Assembly: GCF_029269745.1 (NCBI RefSeq)
Contig: NZ_JARJHT010000002.1
Coordinates: 124,001-188,000, forward strand
Direction: 5' to 3'
Source of the DNA: Polluticoccus soli
Lineage (GTDB): Bacteria > Bacteroidota > Bacteroidia > Chitinophagales > Chitinophagaceae
Length of the DNA: 64,000 nucleotides
The notes under the pieces were generated by a model. The model was given only the letters and a program-made list of their open reading frames with translations, made no database searches and was not told the origin of the DNA. The translations under genes were made by a program, and so were the position numbers. This document shows, in pieces, positions 1 through 8,907 of this stretch (its first letter is position 1; every line of letters begins with the position of its first letter).

Positions 1-2
1 AT

Positions 3-932
3 GATTTTCTGCTGCCGGGGATGATCAATATCTCTTACGTTTTTCCGTCTGCCTTTGTTGATCTGATACACCAGGTGATAGAAACAGAGGGTATAGAATA
101 TGTACAATCTGAACTCTATGAGTCTTTAAGTGCATTAAAAGCGCTACCGGAAGGCGTAAAGAAAATTTTCGTGCACCATGAGCTGCGGTACAAAAGGCTC
201 GAGACATCGCAGGGTAGCAGCAGCTTATCCAGGGGATTTACCAACTACGTTATAGAGAATATAAGAACCTTCGAGATCAATTCATTGAAAAGCCTTGATA
301 AGGTTGTAGTGTTTAATTCGAAAGACCAGGAAGAGCTGGCAACACATCTCGATAATGTGGTGTTAAGTCCTTTTGGTGTTCCGGGTAGCCTGATATTTAA
401 AAAGGCTGTAAGCAATAAATTCGACCGGTTTATTTTCATTGGTAAGGAAGCACATACTCCCAATGCCGATGGCCTGTTTTGGTTTTTGGATACGATCTAT
501 GTGCCTAGCGCGGGAAAAATAGATTTTCCGATTTATATCATTGGCGAATGGTCTGAAGCTACTATTGCTAAATATGCAGCTTGCGGGAAAATTAATTTTA
601 CCGGTAAGGTGGACGTTTTAGACGACTATTACGAAAACTCAATAATGCTTGTGCCCATTCTTGCAGGCAGCGGTTTGAGAACTAAAATACTGCATGCATT
701 TGCTAATAAAATGCCCGTTTTTTCTACCGCTCTTGGTGGCGAGGACCTTATCGGCCACGCAGAAGACCATATGGAGCTGTTTGCTTCGGAGGCGGACTTT
801 ATGCAATTGTATCATGAGTATTGCGGTCATAATGAAAAAATTACGGAGCTGGCGCTGAAGGGGTATGCATACTTTGAAAAGCGATTTGACAGTAGCCGCC
901 TGATCGGAATGAGAAGAGAAGTATACGACTGA
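3..932 (+). CDS. Glycosyltransferase, GT4-like (5' end outside window)
   Basis: Probable retaining glycosyltransferase of the GT-B fold that acts in glycan assembly at the cytoplasmic face of the inner membrane. The reading frame is open to the left edge (codons from base 3), so the ATG at base 21 is probably internal. About 90-100 N-terminal residues of the acceptor Rossmann domain seem to lie outside the window. The visible C-terminal half carries the Glyco_trans_1_4 pattern: FIGKEAHTPN near the middle, then IIGEW, TGKVD and the donor-binding stretch with SGLRTKILHAFA. It is the first gene seen of the unidirectional glycan locus, 62 bases before a WbsX-type gene. Donor and acceptor cannot be read from the sequence. 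The family is clear; the start is not. Confidence 0.8.
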   Translation, partial: DFLLPGMINISYVFPSAFVDLIHQVIETEGIEYVQSELYESLSALKALPEGVKKIFVHHELRYKRLETSQGSSSLSRGFTNYVIENIRTFEINSLKSLDKVVVFNSKDQEELATHLDNVVLSPFGVPGSLIFKKAVSNKFDRFIFIGKEAHTPNADGLFWFLDTIYVPSAGKIDFPIYIIGEWSEATIAKYAACGKINFTGKVDVLDDYYENSIMLVPILAGSGLRTKILHAFANKMPVFSTALGGEDLIGHAEDHMELFASEADFMQLYHEYCGHNEKITELALKGYAYFEKRFDSSRLIGMRREVYD

Positions 933-994
933 TCATCAGCAGGAATACCAGCTGAATATTTCTACACTAACTCAACAAGAGCAAAATATAGTTA

Positions 995-2131
995 ATGAGC
1001 CTAAGGCCAATAGCAATACACCTTCCCCAGTACCATCCCGTACCTGAAAATGACGAGTGGTGGGGAAAAGGTTTTACAGAGTGGACGAATGTTACCAAAG
1101 CCAAACCTCTGTTTGACGGACATTATCAGCCACAGCTTCCAGCTGATCTTGGCTTTTATGACCTGAGATTGCCGGAAGTGCGTGAAGCACAGGCAAGGAT
1201 GGCTGCTGAATATGGTATCTATGGGTTTTGCTATTACCATTATTGGTTCAATGGCCGCCGTATTCTTGAACGTCCGGTTCAGGAAATATTCGAATCAGGC
1301 AAGCCGGATTTTCCCTTTATGTTATGTTGGGCAAACGAAAACTGGACGAGGATATGGGATGGCGGTGACAACGAAATATTGTTGCAACAACACTATTCGC
1401 AGGAAGATGACATTCAACATATACGTTCTCTTATTCCATACTTTAAAGACGACCGATATATTAAAGTAGATGGAAAGCCTGTATTTGCTATTTACAAATC
1501 ACCCCAACTACCCGATGTTAAAAGAACCATAGCTACCTGGAGAGAAGAAGCACGTAAAGAGGGGCTTGAGCTGTACTTGTGCAGGTTCGAAAGTTTTACG
1601 TGGGTTGGTGAAAAATATGTGAAAGAAAGCGGTTTTGATGCCGGTATAGATTTTCAACCATTCGGTATTGGTAACGTTAATGAGTTTAGGGAACAGAGAA
1701 ATAAGAACAGGAAAAAGAATATTACTGCGGAACTTAAAAGAAAGGCAAAACTGGCAGTTTTGAAGGAGGTTGATAAGGATGCTTATAAGAGAATGATGGA
1801 GAAAGATTATTACCTCATCGACTATGAGCAGTATGTAGATTACTTAACGAGCAAACCTTTTCCTGATTATAATTGGTTTCCCGGTATAACACCAGGTTGG
1901 GATAACTCTTCCCGCAGAAAGGTTCCCGGCCTCGTCCTGCATAATTCTACGCCCGGGCTTTATGGCAAATGGCTCAAGCATATTAAGGACAATTATAAGC
2001 CTAAGTCTGAACAGGAAAACTTTGTATTCGTTAACGCCTGGAACGAATGGGCAGAAGGCAACCACCTGGAGCCTTGCCAGAAATGGGGGCGGTCTTATCT
2101 GGAAGAGACAAAAAAGGTTTTGGCCCAATGA
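995..2131 (+). CDS. WbsX-type glycan biosynthesis protein (GH99-like fold)
   Basis: 378 residues matching the WbsX family (Glyco_tran_WbsX), which is related to GH99-like (beta/alpha)8 proteins and is common in O-antigen and capsule loci. Family hallmarks are visible: LPQYHP at residues 10-15, GKGFTEW at 24-30, CWANENW at 111-117, and a C-terminal NAWNEWAEGNHLEP block. Proteins of this family occur alone or fused to glycosyltransferases; their exact reaction is not settled, and both transferase and hydrolase roles have been suggested. The stop codon overlaps the start of the next GT2 gene in an ATGA arrangement at 2128-2131, so the two are probably translationally coupled. Family call is firm, function is not. 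Confidence 0.85.
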   Translation: MSLRPIAIHLPQYHPVPENDEWWGKGFTEWTNVTKAKPLFDGHYQPQLPADLGFYDLRLPEVREAQARMAAEYGIYGFCYYHYWFNGRRILERPVQEIFESGKPDFPFMLCWANENWTRIWDGGDNEILLQQHYSQEDDIQHIRSLIPYFKDDRYIKVDGKPVFAIYKSPQLPDVKRTIATWREEARKEGLELYLCRFESFTWVGEKYVKESGFDAGIDFQPFGIGNVNEFREQRNKNRKKNITAELKRKAKLAVLKEVDKDAYKRMMEKDYYLIDYEQYVDYLTSKPFPDYNWFPGITPGWDNSSRRKVPGLVLHNSTPGLYGKWLKHIKDNYKPKSEQENFVFVNAWNEWAEGNHLEPCQKWGRSYLEETKKVLAQ

Positions 2132-3147
2132 GTACGCTCGCAATAGTCATACCGGCGTTTAAAGAAACGTATTTTGATAAGGCGCTCAATTCGCTTGCGA
2201 ACCAAACCTTAAAAAACTTTACCGTTTATATCGGGAATGACAACAGTCCATATGATCTCGATTCGATCGTCGCGAAATACGTCGGCCGGATGGATATTGT
2301 CTATAAGAGGTTTGATAACAACATCGGGTCGAAGGATATAGTACAACAATGGGAACGGTGTATTGCACTCACTCGGGAAGAGCCGTGGTTATGGCTGTTT
2401 TCGGATGATGATATTGCGGACTCAAATTGTGTGGAGGCTTTTTTTGCACTGCTGGAGTCTGGCTCTCCATTCGACGTGTGCAGATTCAATACTAGTGTAA
2501 TAGACGGACAGGGCAAATTTGCATGGGCTACACCTGTGGGCCCCAATTATGAAAGCTCGGAAGAAATGGCCTATCATCTGCTTCTTTCAAAAAGGGGCAA
2601 TTCAATGCCTGATCATATCTTTTCAAGAAGTGTCTACAATTCGTCCGGTGGTTTTGTTCATACACCATACGCCGCCGGTGCAGACTGGGCGACTTCTATG
2701 TTGTTTTCGAGGAATAAAGGAATTTATATAATACCAGGAGCATCTATTAGCTGGCGAAATAGTGGATTGAATATCACATCGGCTTCGTCGGCCAAAAAGA
2801 CGATGATAGAAGGGTATTTTGTTTTTCTTGATTGGGTATTGACGCATTTCGGGTACCTCAAATCAGAGCAGAGTAAAATATCCTACGAAGACATAAGGAA
2901 AGCGTCGCTCATCAGTTTGTCCAATATCATTCAGAGCCTATATAACGGTATTCCTCCGCAAAGCTACAGGCCACTGCATGCTTTTTTTAGCAAGCACTAC
3001 GGGTTCAACAAATTTCAGACTGGAGCGTACGTGTTTGGAGTTTATACAAAGTTGCTACAAAAGAAGATCAATAAAAATTTCGAGTCTGCATATGGAGTAG
3101 CTATGCGATATGGCTCAAAAATAAAACGTTCGTTGGTTCAATCTTAA
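2128..3147 (+). CDS. Glycosyltransferase family 2
   Basis: 339-residue GT-A type transferase. The N-terminus reads as the usual family-2 nucleotide-binding fold (AIVIPAFKE at residues 5-13, GNDNSPYD at 36-43), and the metal-binding acidic cluster is SDDD at residues 92-95. I chose the ATG at 2128 because it starts directly at the conserved beta strand and overlaps the WbsX stop codon (ATGA); the open frame upstream of it only reads through the end of the previous gene in another frame. The last third lacks recognisable motifs. It probably adds one sugar of the glycan made by this locus; sugar specificity is unknown. Confidence 0.85.
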   Translation: MSTLAIVIPAFKETYFDKALNSLANQTLKNFTVYIGNDNSPYDLDSIVAKYVGRMDIVYKRFDNNIGSKDIVQQWERCIALTREEPWLWLFSDDDIADSNCVEAFFALLESGSPFDVCRFNTSVIDGQGKFAWATPVGPNYESSEEMAYHLLLSKRGNSMPDHIFSRSVYNSSGGFVHTPYAAGADWATSMLFSRNKGIYIIPGASISWRNSGLNITSASSAKKTMIEGYFVFLDWVLTHFGYLKSEQSKISYEDIRKASLISLSNIIQSLYNGIPPQSYRPLHAFFSKHYGFNKFQTGAYVFGVYTKLLQKKINKNFESAYGVAMRYGSKIKRSLVQS

Positions 3148-3159
3148 TATCATAATTGC

Positions 3160-4044
3160 ATGCAAAAATCCTCTCTCTCAGGATATAAAAGGGATATTAC
3201 CTCTCAAAATGGTGAGGATGGTATTATCGCAGAAATTTTTTCAAGAATATCGCCGACTAATAAGATCTGTATTGAATTTGGCGCATGGGACGGCAAGCAC
3301 CTAAGCAATGTTTGGAATTTATGGCATAATGAAGGCTGGGGAGCGGTGTTGATCGAGGCAGATTCCTCAAAGCATGTTGCTCTGAAAGAAAGTACAAAAG
3401 CGTTTCCTGGTGTACATACCATGAATAGGTTTGTTGAAGCAAGCGGTGAAAATGCACTCGACTCTTTACTTCAGTCAAAAGATGTTCCTGTTAATGTAGA
3501 TCTATTGTCAATAGACATTGACGGAAATGACTATTATGTTTTTGAATCCCTGAAAAAATACAAACCGAGACTGATCATCGTTGAGTATAATCCGACTGTA
3601 CCGCCTTATTACGATGTAGTTCAGGGTAATAATGAATATTTTGGAGCTTCAGCTTCAGCGCTTCTTAAACTCGCACACAAGAAAGGGTATAAACTGGCTG
3701 CTATCACCGATACCAACCTGTTTTTGGTTGTAGCGGAAGAATTTGATAAGCTAGGAATACCAGAGGTTGATCTGATCGCTGAATTTCCACAACGTTGCCT
3801 GGTATATGTGATGACAACCTACGATGGCCAGGCGATGCTTTCAGGTGATTTACCTTATCGTTACAGAATGCATACGTATGAAAACGAAGTAAGGAATGGA
3901 TTTCGCCTGCACCACCGTTTAGTCAATTTTCTGATGCGTTTTTTTGATACCAAAACGAAGAAGATACCCGTATTGAATTCGGATATTGATCACGTACCTG
4001 TTAAGATATTTAAAGACGAGGCTTTTAAATCGCCGAAACAATAG
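3160..4044 (+). CDS. FkbM-like SAM-dependent methyltransferase
   Basis: 294 residues with a class I methyltransferase core. The SAM-binding strand and glycine loop read IEFGAWDG at residues 38-45, an acidic ribose-binding LIEAD follows near residue 64-68, and the post-core motif is IDIDGNDY at 118-125. The SQNGEDG stretch near residue 15 is typical of a subgroup of FkbM-related proteins found in polysaccharide loci. In this setting an O-methyl transfer to a sugar of the glycan is the simplest role. It lies 12 bases after the GT2 gene and 2 bases before the GT11 gene, clearly inside the operon. The C-terminal 80 residues are not recognised. The methyl acceptor is inferred only from context. 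Confidence 0.7.
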   Translation: MQKSSLSGYKRDITSQNGEDGIIAEIFSRISPTNKICIEFGAWDGKHLSNVWNLWHNEGWGAVLIEADSSKHVALKESTKAFPGVHTMNRFVEASGENALDSLLQSKDVPVNVDLLSIDIDGNDYYVFESLKKYKPRLIIVEYNPTVPPYYDVVQGNNEYFGASASALLKLAHKKGYKLAAITDTNLFLVVAEEFDKLGIPEVDLIAEFPQRCLVYVMTTYDGQAMLSGDLPYRYRMHTYENEVRNGFRLHHRLVNFLMRFFDTKTKKIPVLNSDIDHVPVKIFKDEAFKSPKQ

Positions 4045-4046
4045 TT

Positions 4047-4934
4047 ATGATTATAGTAAAGCTACAGGGTGGTTTAGGTAATCAGATGTTCCAATATGCG
4101 ATAGGTAAGTCGCTTGCAAAACATTTGGGGACGAGTTTTAAGCTGGACGTTGAGTTTTTGTTGGATCGGACGCCTCGTGAAAATTTTGTATTCCGCGACT
4201 ACGATCTGGATATATTCTCGCTTCAAGCACCTGTGGCTACAAAGGCGGAAACCCTCAAGTTTAAGAAGACGCCGGGTAATAAACTTGAAACTGCTGTTAC
4301 CCTGCTACGTAACAAACTGAGCCCGGTGAGGTACTTTTATGAGCCTCATTTTCATTTTGTTCCGCAAGTGTTTGAATTACCACGAAACAGCTACCTCGAT
4401 GGTTATTGGCAAACCCCACGATATTTTGAATCTATAGAGCAGGAAATCAGGAATGACTTTGGTTTTAAAGACCAGATCATAGATACATCAAAGGAGTTGC
4501 GCGAGTCTATTCTCAATACAAACTCAGTATGCATCAATGTGCGTCGGGCTGACTTTTTGACGAATGACTTTCATGGTGTGTGTGATATGAGGTATTTCGA
4601 ACCCGGTATTGAGATCGTCACTTCGAAAGTAAAAGACCCGCATTTTTTCATTTTCTCAGATGACCCTCAATGGTGCCTCGAGAATTTTAAACTCAAATAC
4701 CCAGTAACGTTCGTTGGACACGAACATAAGGGCAACAAGTTTGCAAATTACCTGCAATTGATGACCCAGTGTAAGCACTATATTATTCCAAACAGCTCCT
4801 TCGCCTGGTGGGCTGTTTGGTTGAACAACAATAAAAACGACAAGATTGTTGTCGCACCCAAAACATGGTTCGCTGATGTTAATTGGGATCCTAAGGACCT
4901 CATTCCTCAAAATTGGATCCGTGTAGTTAACTAG
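4047..4934 (+). CDS. Alpha-1,2-fucosyltransferase-like, GT11
   Basis: 295 residues, the normal size for bacterial GT11. The N-terminal family signature GGLGNQMFQYA is at residues 8-18, FIFSDDPQWC at 201-210, and the C-terminal NSSFAWWAVWL block begins at about residue 249. Family members transfer L-fucose or related 6-deoxy sugars from a GDP donor in alpha-1,2 linkage. The GDP-binding motif, usually HxRRxD, is NVRRAD here (residues 164-169), so the first position is Asn instead of His. That might alter donor use or may be tolerated. No GDP-fucose synthesis genes are in the window; they would have to be elsewhere. The start ATG follows the previous stop by two bases. Confidence 0.85.
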   Translation: MIIVKLQGGLGNQMFQYAIGKSLAKHLGTSFKLDVEFLLDRTPRENFVFRDYDLDIFSLQAPVATKAETLKFKKTPGNKLETAVTLLRNKLSPVRYFYEPHFHFVPQVFELPRNSYLDGYWQTPRYFESIEQEIRNDFGFKDQIIDTSKELRESILNTNSVCINVRRADFLTNDFHGVCDMRYFEPGIEIVTSKVKDPHFFIFSDDPQWCLENFKLKYPVTFVGHEHKGNKFANYLQLMTQCKHYIIPNSSFAWWAVWLNNNKNDKIVVAPKTWFADVNWDPKDLIPQNWIRVVN

Positions 4935-4959
4935 CTGACCGACTAATTAACCAAGCAAG

Positions 4960-5913
4960 ATGGCCACCCACTTTTTTAGCGTGATAATTCCATGCTTCAA
5001 TTCGTCTGAATTTATTGAAGCTACACTCGCATCTTTGTCTGCGCAGACATTTCGTGATTTTGAAGTTGTTGTTGTGGATGACGGTAGCACCGACGACTCG
5101 CTCGTAAAGTGTGAGAGATATTTTTCTGCACATGGCATCCATGGGCAAATAATACAACGACCGTTAGGCACGAAAAAAGGGGTCGCAAGCTGTAGAAACT
5201 TAGGTGTAGAGTTTTGCAATGGTGAATGGGTTTGTTTCCTGGATAGCGATGATGTGTTCTTTCCCGAAAAACTGAAAACCGTTTATTCGAAAATTCAAGA
5301 TCATGGAGAAGTATCGCACGCATACTTTCATGGCGTGGAGTATTTTAAGAATGAAATAAATAATCGGTGGTCCCATCATTCAAACGTTAGGGACGAATTC
5401 CCTACAGACATGCTTGGTGAACTGTTGGAATGTAATTCAGTCACGACATCGAGTGTTACAGTTAAGAAGTCTCTTTTTTTGGAGCTTGGCGGGTTTAATG
5501 ACGAGCTGCACGGGGTTGAGGACTATTTTATGTGGCTGCGTGTAGCCAAAAGAACAAAGTGGTGTTACTGCAATCGAGCGTTGACCGGTTACAGGATATT
5601 GGATAGTTCTTTGATGAGGGGGCGTGAATTGAGGTATTACATTTCGCAGAGTGAAGCATTGTTGACTTGTGCAACTAAAAGCAAAGAATTTGCAGCTGGA
5701 GAGGTTAAGAAGATCGATCAGTATATGTTTGGCGATGTTATGTTTTTTTATGCAAGGAACTCGCTAAAAGGTAAAGGGAAAGGAGATTTTTTGAAAGGTA
5801 TGGTTGCTTTGATAAGGGTGGGCAGGACTTCATTGGGTGCTGCCATTGTATTCAGACATGTGAAGTTTGCATGTTTGAGATACGTCGCCATGGTGTCAAA
5901 GCATATTAGATAA
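4960..5913 (+). CDS. Glycosyltransferase family 2
   Basis: 317-residue GT-A transferase of the classical family-2 type: SVIIPCFN at residues 7-14, VDDGSTDD at 39-46, the DxD-bearing FLDSDD at 93-98, and a VEDYFMW motif near residue 186 that normally holds the catalytic base region. The C-terminal part has a basic, mildly hydrophobic tail of the kind that contacts the membrane. It follows the GT11 gene by 25 bases and precedes a GT4 gene by 9. It should add one sugar to the lipid-linked intermediate; donor unknown. Confidence 0.88.
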   Translation: MATHFFSVIIPCFNSSEFIEATLASLSAQTFRDFEVVVVDDGSTDDSLVKCERYFSAHGIHGQIIQRPLGTKKGVASCRNLGVEFCNGEWVCFLDSDDVFFPEKLKTVYSKIQDHGEVSHAYFHGVEYFKNEINNRWSHHSNVRDEFPTDMLGELLECNSVTTSSVTVKKSLFLELGGFNDELHGVEDYFMWLRVAKRTKWCYCNRALTGYRILDSSLMRGRELRYYISQSEALLTCATKSKEFAAGEVKKIDQYMFGDVMFFYARNSLKGKGKGDFLKGMVALIRVGRTSLGAAIVFRHVKFACLRYVAMVSKHIR

Positions 5914-5922
5914 GTTAGGCAA

Positions 5923-7047
5923 ATGCAAAAGACTAGAGAGAAGGAAATCATTTTTTTATACCAGGGCCCTACATGCCTCGATCGTGTGCAACGCCCGGCC
6001 AATTATGCGTTGCCACGTTTGATCTTGTACCTGCACAAGCAAGGATACAAGGTCACAGTATTTAACACTGAAAACAATGAAAGAGTAGATGATAAGCTCG
6101 AGTTTAAAAAGTTCTCGTTCTACTCTTATGCCAAAGTTCTGTGGAATAACTATCGGCATAGAAGGAAATTTATCGTTGTGTTTAACCAGGTTGGACACTT
6201 TCGGAACCGGTTGTCTCGGGCCGCATACGTTCTAAAAAAAGTATTTCGCTATAAGCTGATTGTCAGAGTGGGGGGCGTTTATTACAGTGAAAAGCAATTG
6301 AATTCCAGACAGTTTGCTCAAGGTGTCGATCAATACAAGTATCTCAAGTCTTGTGATTGCTTTATTTCTACGAGGGATGGAACTGCCGTTCACCTATTTG
6401 CAGAAAAGGTCAAAATACCAGCCGATAGGGTGAAAGCCTACCTGAATGGCTTTCCACAAAGCGTGAAAGTAGAGCCGTCGTTGCGGCAGAATAAGATCAT
6501 GTGCATCTCCCGTTTGTCGCACGAAAAGGCAGTGGATTATGTAATACGATCCTATCACAAAGCCTTACCAAATCTAAATACACCGCATGTATTGCACATA
6601 ATTGGTGACGGTAAAGAGCACGCAGCCCTTAAGCAGTTGACTGTTGACCTCGGTATCGAGGAAAATGTTGTTTTTGAAGGGTTTTCAGATGACTGGGTAC
6701 ATCACTTTTCTACTTCAAAACTGGTTTTGGCAGGGCTTGCATCCAATCCATTGATCGAGGCGATCAGTACGTCGACGCCGGCTATAGCTTTAGAGCTTGG
6801 TGAATTGGCTGAAATCTATGCCCGGTTTGAGAATGTATTTATAGTCAACTATACTCGCGGTGGGTATGGCAGAGTTCCGCAGGAATATATGGATGGCCTG
6901 GTGGAAGAAACTGCGGGATTGATAACCAGGATACTTAACGGTGGTTACGAGTATAAGCAGATCGACTTTGACGAAGAAACTTACGGTTGGGAGAAACGGT
7001 TAAAGGAAGAGTCTCAGCTGTATGAAAGATTGCTGACGACAAGTTAG
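5923..7047 (+). CDS. Glycosyltransferase family 4
   Basis: 374 residues with the C-terminal GT4 donor domain visible: CISRLSHEKAVDYVI around residue 190, HIIGDGKEHAALKQL near 225, then VFEGF and a weaker distal segment ending in LIEAISTSTPAIAL. The usual EGFG/EGLP loop is replaced by a SNPLIEAIS-type sequence, so this is a divergent member. The N-terminal half is basic and lacks a clear motif. Position in the operon (9 bases after GT2, 18 before an amidotransferase) supports a role in glycan assembly. Specificity is not deducible. Confidence 0.8.
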   Translation: MQKTREKEIIFLYQGPTCLDRVQRPANYALPRLILYLHKQGYKVTVFNTENNERVDDKLEFKKFSFYSYAKVLWNNYRHRRKFIVVFNQVGHFRNRLSRAAYVLKKVFRYKLIVRVGGVYYSEKQLNSRQFAQGVDQYKYLKSCDCFISTRDGTAVHLFAEKVKIPADRVKAYLNGFPQSVKVEPSLRQNKIMCISRLSHEKAVDYVIRSYHKALPNLNTPHVLHIIGDGKEHAALKQLTVDLGIEENVVFEGFSDDWVHHFSTSKLVLAGLASNPLIEAISTSTPAIALELGELAEIYARFENVFIVNYTRGGYGRVPQEYMDGLVEETAGLITRILNGGYEYKQIDFDEETYGWEKRLKEESQLYERLLTTS

Positions 7048-7065
7048 AGTGACTTTTTGATTTAT

Positions 7066-8907
7066 ATGTGTGGAATAGCAGGTATAGTAGGCAATGTGGC
7101 TAACGACGTCAGAACAGCGTCCTTGCAGAGGATGTCCGACTCATTAGCGCACCGCGGGCCAGACGGTAAAGGTTTTTATGCAGATAGTTCGATCGGGCTC
7201 GCGCATACAAGACTTTCAATAATCGATCTGTCTGAACAGGGCAATCAGCCTTTGTTTAACGAAGACAAAAGCCTCGTTCTCGTTTGTAATGGCGAGATAT
7301 ACAATTACAAAAGCATTCGTAATAAGCTTGTTGCCCGAGGCCATCTGTTTGCGTCAAATTCAGATTGCGAGGTTATTCTGCATCTTTACGAAGAGCACAA
7401 GGCTGATCTTGCAAAAGTGCTTTCCGAGCTCACAGGAATGTTTGCATTCGCATTGTGGGATACAAAAAGACAGCAGCTTTTAGTTGCCCGCGACAGGATC
7501 GGCATAAAACCATTGTATTTTGGATGTGAGGCGGGATTGTTTGTCTTTGCATCGGAAGTAGCATCTGTGGCAAGTTCTGGGCTGATATCCTGTTCTGTCG
7601 ATGAGACTTCGTTATACGAATATTTTATGCTGGGTTCCATACCCGGGCCGCATACTTTATATAAAACTGTCAAAGCTCTGCCAGCAGGGCATTTTGCGGT
7701 TGTTAGTGCTGGCGGCGTGTCGTTGCGACAATATTGGGATATTCCGCTTCGTGATACAAGAGATCGAGAAGATAATCTCGTGGAAGAAGCGGAAGCGTTA
7801 TTTAGCGAAGTAGTAAAAGATCATCTCGTGGCCGATGTGCCGGTCGGAACTTTTCTATCTGCGGGAATAGATTCCTCGTTGATAACTGAAGCTGCTTCGC
7901 AGCACCAGGGAGGCATTCATAGTTTTACAGCATCATTTCCGGGTGAACCGGAAGATGAAGGAATAATTGCAGCTAGCACCGCAAAAAAGCTTGGCAGTAC
8001 GTTCCATTCCTACAAACTGACCAGTGGTTTTTTTAGAGATTTTGAACATCATTTTCAGCATATAGACCAGCCATTTGGCATAAGCAGTGCGCTATCGCTG
8101 GGGCGGATCAGCGAAATGGCCTGTTCAAATATCAAGGTGGCTTTAAGTGGTGATGGCGCCGATGAGCTGTTTGCAGGATATAGCCGCCATGAGGCTTATT
8201 GGCAACCGCCATTTTTGAAAAGAATTCCAGTAAAGTTTCAAAAGTCTGTTGTTGCAGCAGCAGCTGGCCTTACTCGCAATAAAGGCTTACGATCATTGAA
8301 TGAGAACCTGAAGCTTACAGAAGGAGAGAAGTTCTCGTCGCGGATACAAGTCATTGCGCCGTCGGTTGTATCATCGCTGTTGTCGGAGGACGTGATGAGG
8401 CGTGTAGATACGCGTCGGTATGTCGATCATCTTGATCGTTATTTTTCAGGAAGGAATGACCGCGATTCAATAAACAGGATGTTGTACGTCGATATGAAGA
8501 CGACTTTGATAGATGAGATGCTCACCAAGTGCGACCGGATGACCATGCGCCACAGAATTGAAGGGCGTGTTCCATTTTTGGACCATAGGTTTGTCGAGTT
8601 TGCATTCAGTATGTCATCCCAGGCAAAAAGAGAGAATGGTGTGGGTAAGGTATTGCTGCGGAAAATGGTGGCGAAAAAATTAGGTGAACAACTGGCTTAC
8701 CGCAAGAAAACAGGTTTTAATGCACCCTTAAGCCAATGGTTGCAAACCGATGGCGAAACAACAAGCTACTCACGTTCGGCATTGACAGATTTGTCTCATG
8801 GTTTTATTAAGAATGAGGCAGCCTCTGCAATTGCAGGAAATATGACTCGGGAAGATCCCCGGTTGATCTTTCATCTTGTTTGCTTCAATCAGTTTTTCAA
8901 AAAATGA
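7066..8907 (+). CDS. AsnB-type glutamine amidotransferase 1 of 3
   Basis: 613 residues, related to glutamine-hydrolysing asparagine synthase. The class II glutaminase domain begins with the catalytic Cys as residue 2 (MCGIAG), so I start at 7066 and not at the TTG nine bases upstream: the Cys must become the N-terminal residue. HRGPDGKGF (29-37), NGEIYNY (75-81) and RDRIGIKPLY follow. The synthetase domain has the PP-loop SAGIDSS at 265-271 (usual form SGGxDSS) and SGDGADELFAGY at 361-372. In glycan loci such proteins, for example Francisella WbtH and Pseudomonas WbpS, amidate the carboxylate of sugar uronic acids with ammonia from glutamine. A uronamide role is therefore inferred, more likely than free asparagine synthesis. 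Two further copies are in the locus. Confidence 0.85.
   Translation: MCGIAGIVGNVANDVRTASLQRMSDSLAHRGPDGKGFYADSSIGLAHTRLSIIDLSEQGNQPLFNEDKSLVLVCNGEIYNYKSIRNKLVARGHLFASNSDCEVILHLYEEHKADLAKVLSELTGMFAFALWDTKRQQLLVARDRIGIKPLYFGCEAGLFVFASEVASVASSGLISCSVDETSLYEYFMLGSIPGPHTLYKTVKALPAGHFAVVSAGGVSLRQYWDIPLRDTRDREDNLVEEAEALFSEVVKDHLVADVPVGTFLSAGIDSSLITEAASQHQGGIHSFTASFPGEPEDEGIIAASTAKKLGSTFHSYKLTSGFFRDFEHHFQHIDQPFGISSALSLGRISEMACSNIKVALSGDGADELFAGYSRHEAYWQPPFLKRIPVKFQKSVVAAAAGLTRNKGLRSLNENLKLTEGEKFSSRIQVIAPSVVSSLLSEDVMRRVDTRRYVDHLDRYFSGRNDRDSINRMLYVDMKTTLIDEMLTKCDRMTMRHRIEGRVPFLDHRFVEFAFSMSSQAKRENGVGKVLLRKMVAKKLGEQLAYRKKTGFNAPLSQWLQTDGETTSYSRSALTDLSHGFIKNEAASAIAGNMTREDPRLIFHLVCFNQFFKK

Noticed and set aside
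21-932. Start of the first gene at the ATG at base 21
   Set aside because: The frame is open upstream to the window edge, and the protein begins in the middle of a GT-B acceptor domain, so the gene is cut by the window.
7057-7065. TTG start three codons before the first amidotransferase
   Set aside because: The catalytic Cys must be residue 2 after Met removal, which demands the ATG at 7066; the same holds for 22406 versus 22412.
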